From: Candidatus Anderseniibacteriota bacterium
Lineage (GTDB): Bacteria; Patescibacteriota; Andersenbacteria; UBA10190
Assembly: GCA_003229735.1 (NCBI GenBank)
Contig: QIFI01000079.1
Location: 1-9,528 of the forward strand
Direction of reading: 5' to 3'
DNA: 9,528 bases
Shown here: positions 1-6,821 of the stretch, piece by piece
Layout of the letters: the number at the start of each line of letters is the position of its first letter
Position numbering within the stretch: the first letter of the stretch is position 1
Position numbers and translations under genes: made by a program
Notes under the pieces: generated by a model
Databases searched by the model: none
What the model was told of the DNA's origin: nothing
The model's input: the letters and a program-made list of their open reading frames with translations, nothing else

Positions 1-19
1 TATAAACATATTATTTTTA

Positions 20-74
20 CCCTCTCCCTAACCCTCTCCCTATCATATGCCCGCTAAAGCGGGCAGGGAGAGGG
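20..74. repeat. REP-like GC-rich hairpin repeat
   Basis: A direct repeat of CCCTCTCCCT (20-29 and 32-41) is followed by its reverse complement AGGGAGAGGG at 65-74. An inner stem GCCCGC (49-54) and GCGGGC (59-64) closes on a TAAA loop. The arms 32-41 and 65-74 can pair around this inner hairpin, leaving a 7-nt bulge at 42-48. The architecture is that of a dispersed REP-like or MITE-like repeat lying just upstream of the hicBA remnant. There is no T-run that would make it a classical terminator. The core CGCTAAAGCG recurs, as its complement, in the hairpin at 976-993. Genome-wide copy number cannot be seen here. Confidence 0.6.
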
Positions 75-152
75 GATCCCCTCGACCTGTGGGCGGTTAC
101 GGTAACTAACATTGACTTCATCTCCAGAACTTCCTATACTTCTAAACTTGAA

Positions 153-181
153 TTGTAGGGATCAAATAGACCCGATATACT
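153..181 (+). promoter_or_regulatory. Possible promoter of the hicBA remnant
   Basis: TTGTAG (153-158) and TATACT (176-181) are separated by 17 bp and lie 11 bp before the ATG at 193. This fits a sigma-70-type promoter giving a very short leader. The -35 match is weak. A perfect GTTAC-G-GTAAC inverted repeat at 96-106 lies further upstream and could be an autoregulatory operator, but nothing in the sequence proves that. Confidence 0.3.
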
Positions 182-192
182 TACTAAACACA

Positions 193-597
193 ATGACTGA
201 CTCATCATCACCTATTCAACGCCCCTGGAATACGGTAGCCAGGGGAATTATAGAATTCGTTATTTTTTACGACAAGAAAGCTAAACATTTTGTTGGGGTT
301 TGCCTTTCTTTTGACATTATTGAGGAAGGAAATAACCCGGAGAAACTTATGGAGAGCCTTACGGACGCGGCCAAACTCCACGTTGCAGTTGTCAAAAAAG
401 AGAATTTACCCGAAGCGCTTCTGAATCGTTATGCCCCAAAGAAATATTGGGATAAATATTTACAGGTACAGGGAAGCACTGTTCTACAAACTTCGCTCAG
501 CAGAAACCTTATTGCTAATTCCGTTACCTCAACCACTGTATCTCAATATCCAATTATTGACAGCAATGATCAGACAAAAGAACAGGTCCATGTTTAG
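193..597 (+). CDS. hicB: HicB-like antitoxin
   Basis: This encodes a 134-aa HicB-family-like protein, the expected antitoxin of a type II toxin-antitoxin pair that would bind and neutralise the HicA RNase. The core reads EFVIFYDKKAKHFVGVC followed by FDIIEEG, the beta-strand pattern of the partial RNase-H-like HicB fold. It ends in a segment reading ENLPEALLNRYAPKKYW that I recognise as typical of HicB proteins from CPR genomes. I prefer ATG 193 because the family core begins soon after it; a TTG at 112 is in frame and would add 27 residues of no recognisable content. The C-terminal ~40 residues are Ser/Thr/Gln-rich, look disordered and are not a known DNA-binding domain. The stop lies 2 bp before the hicA start, so the two were probably translated together. 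The partner toxin is frameshifted, so the antitoxin may be an orphan. Confidence 0.65.
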   Translation: MTDSSSPIQRPWNTVARGIIEFVIFYDKKAKHFVGVCLSFDIIEEGNNPEKLMESLTDAAKLHVAVVKKENLPEALLNRYAPKKYWDKYLQVQGSTVLQTSLSRNLIANSVTSTTVSQYPIIDSNDQTKEQVHV

Positions 598-599
598 CT

Positions 600-832
600 A
601 TGGCCAGGGGACTAAAAAACTGGAACTACAAGAACGTAGTAAAATTCCTAAAAAATCACGGCTTCAAAAAACACCGAAGTCTAATTGGCTCTCATGAGAT
701 TTGGATTCACGAAAAAACCAAAGCACGGTTAATGTAAACCGCATCAGTGGTAGTAAAAGCTATCCTCCGCGAACCCTGGAAACAATGATTAGACAATCTA
801 ATTTAAGCAAGAAAGAATGGAGAGCGCGGTAA
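600..832 (+). pseudogene. hicA: HicA-like mRNA interferase toxin, frameshifted
   Basis: HicA toxins are small dsRBD-fold ribonucleases with a catalytic His in a GSH motif. From ATG 600 the frame reads MARGLKNWNYKNVVKFLKNH and then GF..H..L.GSHEIWIH, the expected N-terminal half including the GSH histidine. This frame stops at 735-737. The C-terminal half continues in another frame from 725: TVNVNRISGSKSYPPRTLE, then a helix ending at TAA 830-832. The NVNR/SYPPRTLETMIRQ segment is the normal HicA C-terminus. Adding one base near 723-725 (KA then TVNV) restores a 77-codon gene, the usual HicA length. It is either a recently inactivated toxin or an assembly error. It starts 2 bp after hicB. As given, the product would be a 45-aa truncated protein. 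Confidence 0.75.
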
Positions 833-922
833 ATAATACAAATGGCAAATTCTATAAACTCAACTTCCTCCCCAGGACTTTAGAGATTGATATATTTACA
901 GTATCACCTGTCTTACCCCCAT
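833..922. other. Intergenic stretch without recognisable gene
   Basis: This AT-rich stretch lies between the hicA remnant and the palindromic element. I see no plausible coding frame, no terminator hairpin with a T-run and no tRNA-like fold. Confidence 0.5.
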
Positions 923-1257
923 AGCCCTCACGTATTTAATCTAAACCGATATTGTGCTAGCGAGCCGCGAGATCCACCTCGCTTTAGCGAGGTTAGACGC
1001 CACCGCGAAATAACTTAGGTCTCTCATCTCGTTCAATATGCGCCAAGATACAACTTTTCCGACGCGCCTCAGCGCTAGTGCCGGCGCCCGGCGGATTAAG
1101 ATAAATATGAGCTGTAGTATAACTACAGTGAGTGTTTATTGATTGAGGAAAAGTTGTAGATTGGTGCATAGGGGGCGAGAGATGATTAAGTTATTTTGCG
1201 GTGGTGACTCAGCTCGCGGGAAGTGAGCTATCGGTTTAGATTAAATACGTGAGGGCT
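923..1257. mobile_element. 335-bp palindromic element with 29-bp terminal inverted repeats (MITE-like)
   Basis: The ends 923-951 and 1229-1257 are perfect 29-bp inverted repeats beginning AGCCCTCACGTATTT. Complementarity continues inward: CCACCGCGAAATAACTTA on the left matches the complement of 1185-1205 with one mismatch, and TACAACTTTTCC (1049-1060) pairs exactly with 1147-1158. The whole element is therefore a long imperfect palindrome around a centre at about 1061-1146. That centre holds a 7-bp hairpin (CTGTAGT-ATA-ACTACAG, 1112-1128) and a GCGCC/GGCGC pair (1064-1068, 1083-1087). The left arm carries an extra hairpin (976-993). There is no coding frame and no clear target-site duplication. 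It lies between the plus-strand hicBA remnant and the minus-strand operon, 30 bp past the PMT stop. It could be a non-autonomous mobile element, a structured RNA or a bidirectional transcription barrier. The inverted-repeat structure is certain, the class is inference. Confidence 0.7.
976..993. repeat. Short perfect hairpin inside the palindromic element
   Basis: ACCTCGCTTTAGCGAGGT forms a 7-bp stem on a TTTA loop. It is present only in the left arm of the long palindrome and is absent from the matching part of the right arm, so it looks like an insertion into that arm. Its complement shares the core CGCTAAAGCG with the hairpin at 49-64. Confidence 0.6.
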
Positions 1258-1287
1258 CAAGTAAATCCCATTCACTGAAGTCCCCCT

Positions 1288-2787
1288 CTACGGCCATGTA
1301 TCCCGCAAAAACAACGAATTGTATAACTCTTCCGGAATCGCGAACCCGTAAGTCAACGGGCTAAAAATCACAAACACTGCCGCCGTCAAACCAATCACCA
1401 CAAAATACCAGGCCGCCTGATTCGACACTTCTTTTGGCTTAAATGCTCCTCTCTTATCCAACCACAATATCCCGAACATCAATGAAAAAATAAGCGGTAT
1501 TAGATAATGATACAAAAACAGCACCCTCGGCACTCGGATTAACGGCCCATAAGCCATCACATACCCCACCAAAGGAATCCACAAAGCCTTTGAGGGCATT
1601 TGTAATTTAGTCATTTGGATTTGATTTAACGTTTGATTTTTGTCATTTGGATTTTCTAAACTACTCCATCTCCCTAGAACTCTAATCAACCATCGGATTG
1701 GACCAAATAAAACAGCTGTAATAAATAACATGCTTCCTCCCCACCACACCACTGGATTCCCCAGCAAATATATGCCGGCCCGCCATCCCGGCTCCGCCTT
1801 CCCTCCCCAGTAATACACCGGCACCTTCATCATCGGCCAGCTCCACCACTGGCTGGCATCCGGATGACTAGCCCCCAGACCGTAATTGGCCGACAGCATA
1901 ATCTTGTGCATCGCCGCTGTCTCCTTATAAAAACTAACTATCAATGGACTCTCCCAGGTCGGTATTCGCCAGGCGTCCCCGCCCCCGGATTTATCCAACA
2001 GTGAAAAATGAATCGCCCAGCCCGCCGCGTACACCGCCAGCGCGCTCGCCGCCACCACCAATCCCATTAACGCGTATCTTTTCACCTCTCGCCACTTACC
2101 GCACTGCCACATTCTAACTATTATTATTACCCCGATCACCCCCAGAGCTGTAAGTCCCGTGAATTTAGTCCCCACCGCCAATCCCGCCAGTATCCCCGCC
2201 AACCCCAATATTATCCATCCCGCCCAAAAACCGGGCCTGGCCAATTTCCCTTCTTTTACCCCAGGCAGTAATCTTTTCTCCGCCGCCAGATAAGCGCTCA
2301 AACTGCCAAATATCCCCAACAGCAATAACCCATCCAACACCATTATCCTGGTTTGCACCGTCAACGCGTTATCAAACACCACCAGCAAACCAAGTAAAAA
2401 TGCCGCTCCCTTACTCGCCCCCAATTGCCTCATCAATATATACAAAAGCGGCGCCAGCCCGGCCCCCCAAAGCGCCGGCCACAGCCTGAACCCCACCGGA
2501 CTAATATCCCCATAGCTCTGCCCAATATTCTCAAAAACCAGCCCTCCCTGATATCCCCACAATTTTGTCATCCCGGCTATCAACAACTTGGCGTGCGGTG
2601 GATGAATATCAAAAAACCTCTCCCCGGTACAGCAATATGCCGTCACGAATTTCCCGAAATGCACCTCATCAAACACTACCTCTGACGGATACCCCAGCCA
2701 CATCAAATGCGTCACCAAACTAATCCCCAGCAGAATCAACGCCAATCGATATTTTTTTACTATTTTCCCTAGACCAACATTACCCAT
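1288..2787 (-). CDS. PMT-family (GT39) protein O-mannosyltransferase, multi-pass membrane protein
   Basis: This 499-aa protein is a member of the dolichyl/polyprenyl-phosphate-mannose protein mannosyltransferase family, which transfers mannose from a lipid carrier to Ser/Thr of secreted proteins at the outer face of the membrane. Visible family marks are the loop-1 motif VFDEVHFGKF with the acidic pair D40-E41, HPPHAKLL (62-69), a DNALTVQTR...LDG segment (139-153), GTKFTGL (206-212), the conserved loop WWSWPMMKVPVYYW (314-327) and LYHYLIP near 425-431. About ten hydrophobic segments are evident, in line with the GT-C fold and the C-terminal four-TM PMT domain. Length is close to bacterial Pmt proteins. 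Residues about 378-398 are a polar, Asn/Gln-rich insertion encoded by a CPR-type low-complexity repeat. An in-frame TGA sits just before ATG 2787. It is last in the minus-strand pilin operon, 36 bp after the Calx-beta frame, so pilins and surface proteins are likely substrates. The exact sugar is not provable here. Confidence 0.85.
   Translation of the reverse strand: MGNVGLGKIVKKYRLALILLGISLVTHLMWLGYPSEVVFDEVHFGKFVTAYCCTGERFFDIHPPHAKLLIAGMTKLWGYQGGLVFENIGQSYGDISPVGFRLWPALWGAGLAPLLYILMRQLGASKGAAFLLGLLVVFDNALTVQTRIMVLDGLLLLGIFGSLSAYLAAEKRLLPGVKEGKLARPGFWAGWIILGLAGILAGLAVGTKFTGLTALGVIGVIIIVRMWQCGKWREVKRYALMGLVVAASALAVYAAGWAIHFSLLDKSGGGDAWRIPTWESPLIVSFYKETAAMHKIMLSANYGLGASHPDASQWWSWPMMKVPVYYWGGKAEPGWRAGIYLLGNPVVWWGGSMLFITAVLFGPIRWLIRVLGRWSSLENPNDKNQTLNQIQMTKLQMPSKALWIPLVGYVMAYGPLIRVPRVLFLYHYLIPLIFSLMFGILWLDKRGAFKPKEVSNQAAWYFVVIGLTAAVFVIFSPLTYGFAIPEELYNSLFLRDTWP
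1594..1656. repeat. CPR-type low-complexity repeat inserted in frame in the PMT gene
   Basis: GTCATTTGGATTT occurs twice (1610-1622 and 1642-1654, 32 bp apart) in a stretch rich in ATTTG and TTTGATTT. This resembles the dispersed TTTGTCATTTGGATTT-type repeats common between genes in CPR genomes. Its length keeps the PMT frame open and it encodes an Asn/Gln/Lys-rich loop (residues about 378-398) between membrane helices. Confidence 0.55.
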
Positions 2788-2823
2788 CCCTCATCATGCG
2801 ACACAATCGCCGCCCCCGCAATC

Positions 2824-4305
2824 TTACGAAGGTGGTGGATCATTGTCCAAAATCCATGCATTCAAACTATCTCCAGGTGCATAGTCGGCTTCTGAAGACG
2901 AGCTGACAATCGCCTCAAACGTCTCGGTTCCTTCATAGAAATCGTCATCAGTCACACTGCAATATCCGACTGGTCCATTTATTTGATTCATCGGCACATA
3001 AGCTGTTACGGCACAACTATAATCCGCTGAATCCGCCGTACCATCAACCGTATACCAGGTGATAGAAGATTCCGTATTAACCGTAGTACCACGACTCATA
3101 GAAGCATTATATTTACATTGCCCTGTAGCTTCTTTGCAATCCCATATGGCAAAAGTAATCTCCGGCTCATTATCATTTATTTGCACCACCCCCGGAATTA
3201 ATTTAGGCATCAGATTAGTAGTATCTATCAAGGTTGGCAAAATTTTGAACTGCTCTATCAGCTGTTCATACACATTATCCCCGATTATATCCACTGTAAA
3301 CACCCGGCTATCCGTCAATGTTGGAAGCGGCGGAAATACCGCCGGATCCAGATTCGGCACTAGATTTAAATTCGTGTAATCACTGCCCGCTATGGCCGTC
3401 CCGTCTTCAGTAACTACCGATGCCGTCAACCTGGTCGGCGCCAGCAATACGCCATCATTACTGCCAATGGTCGCCCCCAACCGCATCAACTCCAGATTAA
3501 CCGTTTCTATCTGACCGGTATTCTTTTCTTCTACCGTTATCCCCGCCACTTGCAAAGTCACATCATCATTAAGAATTACAAAGTTCACCGGCGGCGGCGG
3601 GCTTACCCCTCCCGGATTATACTTGGCCCGGGAAATGCGCAGCACAAAAGTTTCATTTTCTTCTTCTATAGTGTCGCCATTGATTTCCACCGTTACTTGT
3701 TTCATTAGAGGCTCATCTGGCTCCCATATCAGCACCTTCCGGTTCGCCGCCACAACCGGCCCGCCTCTCCTGCCCCTCCGGCCCCGTCCCCCCACCACGT
3801 ACCCAAAATCAAGATTAGACATCTTAGCCGTACCATCAATTAACTCCAGATTAGCCATCACCGTATCCACCGGCTGGCTGGCCAGCTTTATATCAAAAAT
3901 AATTTGGGTCTTTACCCCGTCCCCGCCCTCCAATACTTCAATCGGTTCGGTCATATCCAAGGTCGCGTCCTCATTCTCAATCAATATCTCCATCCCGCCC
4001 GCGCCGCCCGCGCCGCCCGCGCCGCTGCAAACCGGATAAACCTGATCCGGCAATACTTCTTTTACCCGATAAGGCCGGCAGGCTTTGCCATAACCACCCC
4101 AGAACACGCCCACCGAAGGATTTGTATTGCCACTTTCCCGACCCGGACAATTCCCGCCATTCACCTGACATTCCTCATTACTGGTTGGACACCAGGCTCT
4201 GGTCGTGTTTATTGACGGCGCCGGACATGCCTCTGGTCGAATCATATCATTAGTACAACTGCCATCCAGAGCCCAGCCCCCCGACAAGCATTGCCGCCCC
4301 CGCAT
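2824..4305 (-). CDS. Calx-beta repeat region, probable C-terminal part of the split PilV-like adhesin
   Basis: This 493-residue frame begins with a Cys-rich stretch (Cys at 17, 27, 39, 46, 53, 76, 93) that continues the Cys-rich region of the preceding frame. An Ala/Gly linker (about 94-104) follows, then three Calx-beta-like modules at roughly 107-249, 250-380 and 381-490. Each ends in the family signature of an acidic turn, E-x-E/ETF-like strand and a final NDD/NDN: NGDTIEEENETFVLRIS...LNDD, GDNVYEQLIEQFKI...INDNEP, DDDFYEGTETFEAI...LDNDPP. Calx-beta modules are extracellular calcium-binding beta-sandwiches found in adhesins. There is no signal peptide or prepilin motif, and the start lies 64 bp inside the upstream gene. 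Restoring one base at the G tract at 4277-4282 (or 4297-4301) joins it to the PilV-like frame as one 799-aa protein. I believe this is not an independent gene. A basic GRGRRGRRGG tract (173-182) interrupts the first module. Confidence 0.75.
   Translation of the reverse strand: MRGRQCLSGGWALDGSCTNDMIRPEACPAPSINTTRAWCPTSNEECQVNGGNCPGRESGNTNPSVGVFWGGYGKACRPYRVKEVLPDQVYPVCSGAGGAGGAGGMEILIENEDATLDMTEPIEVLEGGDGVKTQIIFDIKLASQPVDTVMANLELIDGTAKMSNLDFGYVVGGRGRRGRRGGPVVAANRKVLIWEPDEPLMKQVTVEINGDTIEEENETFVLRISRAKYNPGGVSPPPPVNFVILNDDVTLQVAGITVEEKNTGQIETVNLELMRLGATIGSNDGVLLAPTRLTASVVTEDGTAIAGSDYTNLNLVPNLDPAVFPPLPTLTDSRVFTVDIIGDNVYEQLIEQFKILPTLIDTTNLMPKLIPGVVQINDNEPEITFAIWDCKEATGQCKYNASMSRGTTVNTESSITWYTVDGTADSADYSCAVTAYVPMNQINGPVGYCSVTDDDFYEGTETFEAIVSSSSEADYAPGDSLNAWILDNDPPPS
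3998..4024. repeat. Three perfect 9-bp tandem copies coding an Ala/Gly linker
   Basis: CCCGCGCCG is repeated three times head to tail. On the coding (minus) strand it encodes an in-frame Gly-Ala-Gly linker between the Cys-rich region and the first Calx-beta module. Copy-number change would lengthen or shorten the linker by three residues without a frameshift. Confidence 0.8.
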
Positions 4306-5222
4306 TTAGGTATCCAGCCCGAATCACACATCCAGATCAGGTAGTCGCTACCATCCCGGCAAGTCTGGGGACAACCCGCCGAATTACTGCATTCCCCCAC
4401 ACCTTGACATATATTAGGTATACTGCTGGCCGGTCCGGTGGCATCCTCGGCCGGAAAAGTCACCGCGTTAACTCCTCCACTGTAACACCATCCTTTCATG
4501 CACACTCCTCCAGCCCCACAGCCGCCCCCATCGCAGGCCTGGGTCGGACACTCTCCAATAGTCGAGCATATCCCGCCATTACTGCAAATCTCTCCCGACC
4601 GGCACTGATTATTAAAATCCTGAATTTCACCCGGATCATACCCTGGACATTTCCGGTTTACATTACAGTAACTGCCATCGTCTGGACACAGCAACCCGGG
4701 CACACAAACACTACTAAAATATGACCATGCGTCTTCCGGCGGCGCGTCACTAATACACAGTCCAGTGGTGGAATCACAGCTGGTCCCCGCGCCGCATGCC
4801 CCGCAGGGCGACGGCCAGGATTGCTCGGCTATGTAAGTCGAAGCTGTTGATGTCCTCTCCGCTCCTCCCGGAGCCGTCCATCTGGCCGTGGAAGTCACCT
4901 GCGTTAAGGGTCCGGAAGCGAATCCGCTGGTAGGCGGCCCTTGCTCGGTAGTAACTTCATAAGTCTGCCCATTGATATCAACTGTTTGGGTGCCAATTAT
5001 ATCCAGACTCTCTATATCCTCATATCTCGAAGATCTGACCTTTTCAATATTCTCCGTCACTATTCCCAGCGCCACCGTCTGCCGTTCACTTTCAATCAAT
5101 ATTCTAGTTGATAACATAGCCAGACCCGTAATGGCAACTACCAGGAATACTACTATGACTATAGCTACCAGGACTTCGATTAGAGATTGGCCTTGTTGTT
5201 TATTATTACTATTCTCCATCAT
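4242..5222 (-). CDS. PilV-like minor pilin with Cys-rich exodomain (N-terminal part of split gene)
   Basis: This encodes a type IV minor prepilin. The leader MMENSNNKQQG ends in Gly11, followed by QSLIEVLVAIVIVVFLVVA: cleavage by PilD-type peptidase after G11 would leave Glu at mature position 5 and a hydrophobic helix (12-35), the class III prepilin signature. A pilin-type globular domain runs to about residue 135 and ends near TARWTAPGG...YIAEQSW, as in PilV-like proteins. Residues 140-313 hold 23 cysteines in CxxC and CD...GxC patterns, probably a disulphide-bonded exodomain reminiscent of EGF/Dickkopf-like modules. The last 13 residues after Cys313 look like out-of-frame translation, since the Cys pattern continues in the overlapping Calx-beta frame. 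ATG 5222 follows the upstream stop after 1 bp, indicating translational coupling. The likely role is at the pilus tip or as an adhesin. Confidence 0.8.
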   Translation of the reverse strand: MMENSNNKQQGQSLIEVLVAIVIVVFLVVAITGLAMLSTRILIESERQTVALGIVTENIEKVRSSRYEDIESLDIIGTQTVDINGQTYEVTTEQGPPTSGFASGPLTQVTSTARWTAPGGAERTSTASTYIAEQSWPSPCGACGAGTSCDSTTGLCISDAPPEDAWSYFSSVCVPGLLCPDDGSYCNVNRKCPGYDPGEIQDFNNQCRSGEICSNGGICSTIGECPTQACDGGGCGAGGVCMKGWCYSGGVNAVTFPAEDATGPASSIPNICQGVGECSNSAGCPQTCRDGSDYLIWMCDSGWIPKCGGGNACRGAGLWMAVVLMI

Positions 5223-5223
5223 G

Positions 5224-5736
5224 TTATTGTCTTAAAAACACTTCCGTCTTAACCGTCGCCTCATCCGGAAGCTGGTCCTCATCCGTATCCACCACCAGGG
5301 TAATGGTCACTCGGGCCAGCGGACCGGATGTGGGCGTAGTATTAAGACGCAATGCTTTGGGCCCGCCAATTGAATAATAATCAAACATATTCACTACCGG
5401 AGTCTGATACAAATTTTGAATCCCCCGGGCCACCACCTGGGCCCCCCCGCCGCTCTCTTGCCTCATCAATTTATCTTCCACCAGCCAGTATCTCACCCCG
5501 CCCGCCGTAATACTATTCCATCCTTTCTCACTGACACCCCCTTTTCTAATCAGATCGCTCATCCGCTCTATCTGTATTAAAGCCGTGGTGGTAATCCGCC
5601 CCTGCTCAAATTGAAACTTGGGCAATTCATATACTCTGGCTACAAACAATATCACCACCCACATCACCACTATTAATATTGATGCCGCCGCCAGGACTTC
5701 AATAATAGTAATTCCTCTATTGCTTCCCTGGATCAT
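5224..5736 (-). CDS. PilW/PulJ-like minor prepilin
   Basis: This 170-aa prepilin has a short leader MIQGSNRG and then ITIIEVLAAASILIVVMWVVILF. Cleavage after G8 places Glu13 at mature position 5. A long N-terminal helix to about residue 60 carries a polar second half (QIERMSDLIRKGG), followed by a beta-rich domain. The tail has VTITLVVDTDEDQLPDEATVKTEVFLRQ-like strands ending at a typical PilW/GspJ position, and the size fits the family. Its ATG overlaps the stop of the PilX-like gene (ATGA at 5733-5736), and the PilV-like gene starts 1 bp after its own stop, so these three genes are tightly coupled. It likely helps build the initiating minor-pilin complex in the membrane. The exact subfamily is inferred from gene order and size. 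Confidence 0.75.
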   Translation of the reverse strand: MIQGSNRGITIIEVLAAASILIVVMWVVILFVARVYELPKFQFEQGRITTTALIQIERMSDLIRKGGVSEKGWNSITAGGVRYWLVEDKLMRQESGGGAQVVARGIQNLYQTPVVNMFDYYSIGGPKALRLNTTPTSGPLARVTITLVVDTDEDQLPDEATVKTEVFLRQ

Positions 5737-6815
5737 ATCTCCGCCACGCTATAATTATCAAATCGTCCATTTGGGTTACAATTGCCTTGCCCACCAAGCC
5801 AACTCGGCACCACCACCCCTAAACCCATGCCGGCACTGCCGGTTCCCGTAATCTCACCAGCCGTATTATCAACATAACGGGAAAACTCCACCCCGTTCAC
5901 CATTACATAAATTATGGTGCCGCCCCCCTCCGCGTCGTCAACTCTTAATGACACCACCGAACCATCCGCCACAGTTTCATTAAAACTAGTCAATGCCGTA
6001 TATCCGCCGCTCCCATCCCGCCTGTACAGCGTCCCGCCACTGCCGCTCCACTCCACCAGATACATGCTTCCATCATTTTGAATCCTGGCCCATAAAGAAC
6101 CGGTCATACTCCCATCCACTTGAGTCATCGACACCGCGTAATTGGCTGAACCTAAAGGTGCCACTGCTTCATAAAACACACCTGTGTCACTATTAGCACA
6201 AATCATCCCTGCTTCTCCCTGATCACAATCAAGTGGAGCCACCGGGAAAGCACTCCCGTTATCAAAAAGCCTATTCCACCCAACACCTATTTGAGGATCG
6301 CTCCCGTCCACTGCCGTACTGCCTTGACACACAAACGAATCAACAAACGACAGGGGGCCTACAATATAAGCCGCCTCCGGCCGCAACGGACACTCGCCCT
6401 CAATATTCTGATGACCTACACCACTGATATTAAATTTGGGCCCGCCCAATATCCCAAAATACCCGGTTACCACCCCGGATACCTTCCGACACTGATTCCC
6501 ATACCATCCCGTCGACACCACGCTCACCGACAGCCCCCCTCCCCCCATTTGCAGATTAAAAATTCCCTCATCCACCGGCTGGGCAATAGTGGCTCCGTTC
6601 AACGCATAGGTAGTGACTGTCTTACTATTCAATAAAGCCGCCACAAAATCTAGGCCCGCTTCCGCCGTTTGCAAAGCCCGCTCTTCCGACTTTTGATCTA
6701 TGGTTGTTTTATACGTCAGATTGGCGAATTTTGCCCAGGCCGCCGCCACCACCATCGATATCAACAACAGCACCAGCACGAATACCAATATGCTTCCTCG
6801 ACTCCCATACTTCAT
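5733..6815 (-). CDS. PilX/GspK-like minor pilin with LamG/concanavalin-like C-terminal domain
   Basis: I start this at ATG 6815 (360 aa) because it begins the prepilin leader MKYGSRG directly. The upstream GTG at 6857 adds 14 residues that overlap the promoter. Cleavage after Gly7 leaves SILVFVLVLLLISMVVAAAWA, a pilin helix without Glu at position 5, as in PilX and GspK minor pilins. The motif ALQTAEAGLDF that follows the helix is typical of the PilX N-terminal domain. From about residue 155 the sequence changes to a beta-sandwich: DSF... near 159, NYAVSMTQVDGSMTGSLWARI, YLVEW, LYRRDG, VSLRVD, IIYVMVNG and a closing RFDNYS. This is the strand order of LamG/concanavalin-A-like carbohydrate- or protein-binding domains. 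The protein would sit at the pilus tip with the lectin-like domain exposed. It is the first gene of the operon. Confidence 0.75.
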   Translation of the reverse strand: MKYGSRGSILVFVLVLLLISMVVAAAWAKFANLTYKTTIDQKSEERALQTAEAGLDFVAALLNSKTVTTYALNGATIAQPVDEGIFNLQMGGGGLSVSVVSTGWYGNQCRKVSGVVTGYFGILGGPKFNISGVGHQNIEGECPLRPEAAYIVGPLSFVDSFVCQGSTAVDGSDPQIGVGWNRLFDNGSAFPVAPLDCDQGEAGMICANSDTGVFYEAVAPLGSANYAVSMTQVDGSMTGSLWARIQNDGSMYLVEWSGSGGTLYRRDGSGGYTALTSFNETVADGSVVSLRVDDAEGGGTIIYVMVNGVEFSRYVDNTAGEITGTGSAGMGLGVVVPSWLGGQGNCNPNGRFDNYSVAEI

Positions 6816-6821
6816 GCTTAT

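Noticed and set aside
112..192. TTG start at 112 for the HicB-like protein
   Set aside because: The added 27 residues match nothing in the family, and a possible promoter lies inside this stretch; ATG 193 fits better.
431..697. Plus-strand 88-aa open frame overlapping hicB and hicA
   Set aside because: It is a shadow of the hicB frame with low-complexity content. The hicB and hicA frames explain the region.
923..1257. CRISPR array or tRNA cluster in the large gene-free stretch
   Set aside because: There are no regularly spaced direct repeats and no cloverleaf; the structure is one long inverted repeat.
923..1257. Complete insertion sequence
   Set aside because: There is no transposase frame between the inverted repeats and no clear target-site duplication.
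3623..4215. Long plus-strand open frames opposite the Calx-beta region
   Set aside because: They are antisense shadows with low-complexity Pro/Ala translation, while the minus strand has clear domain signatures.
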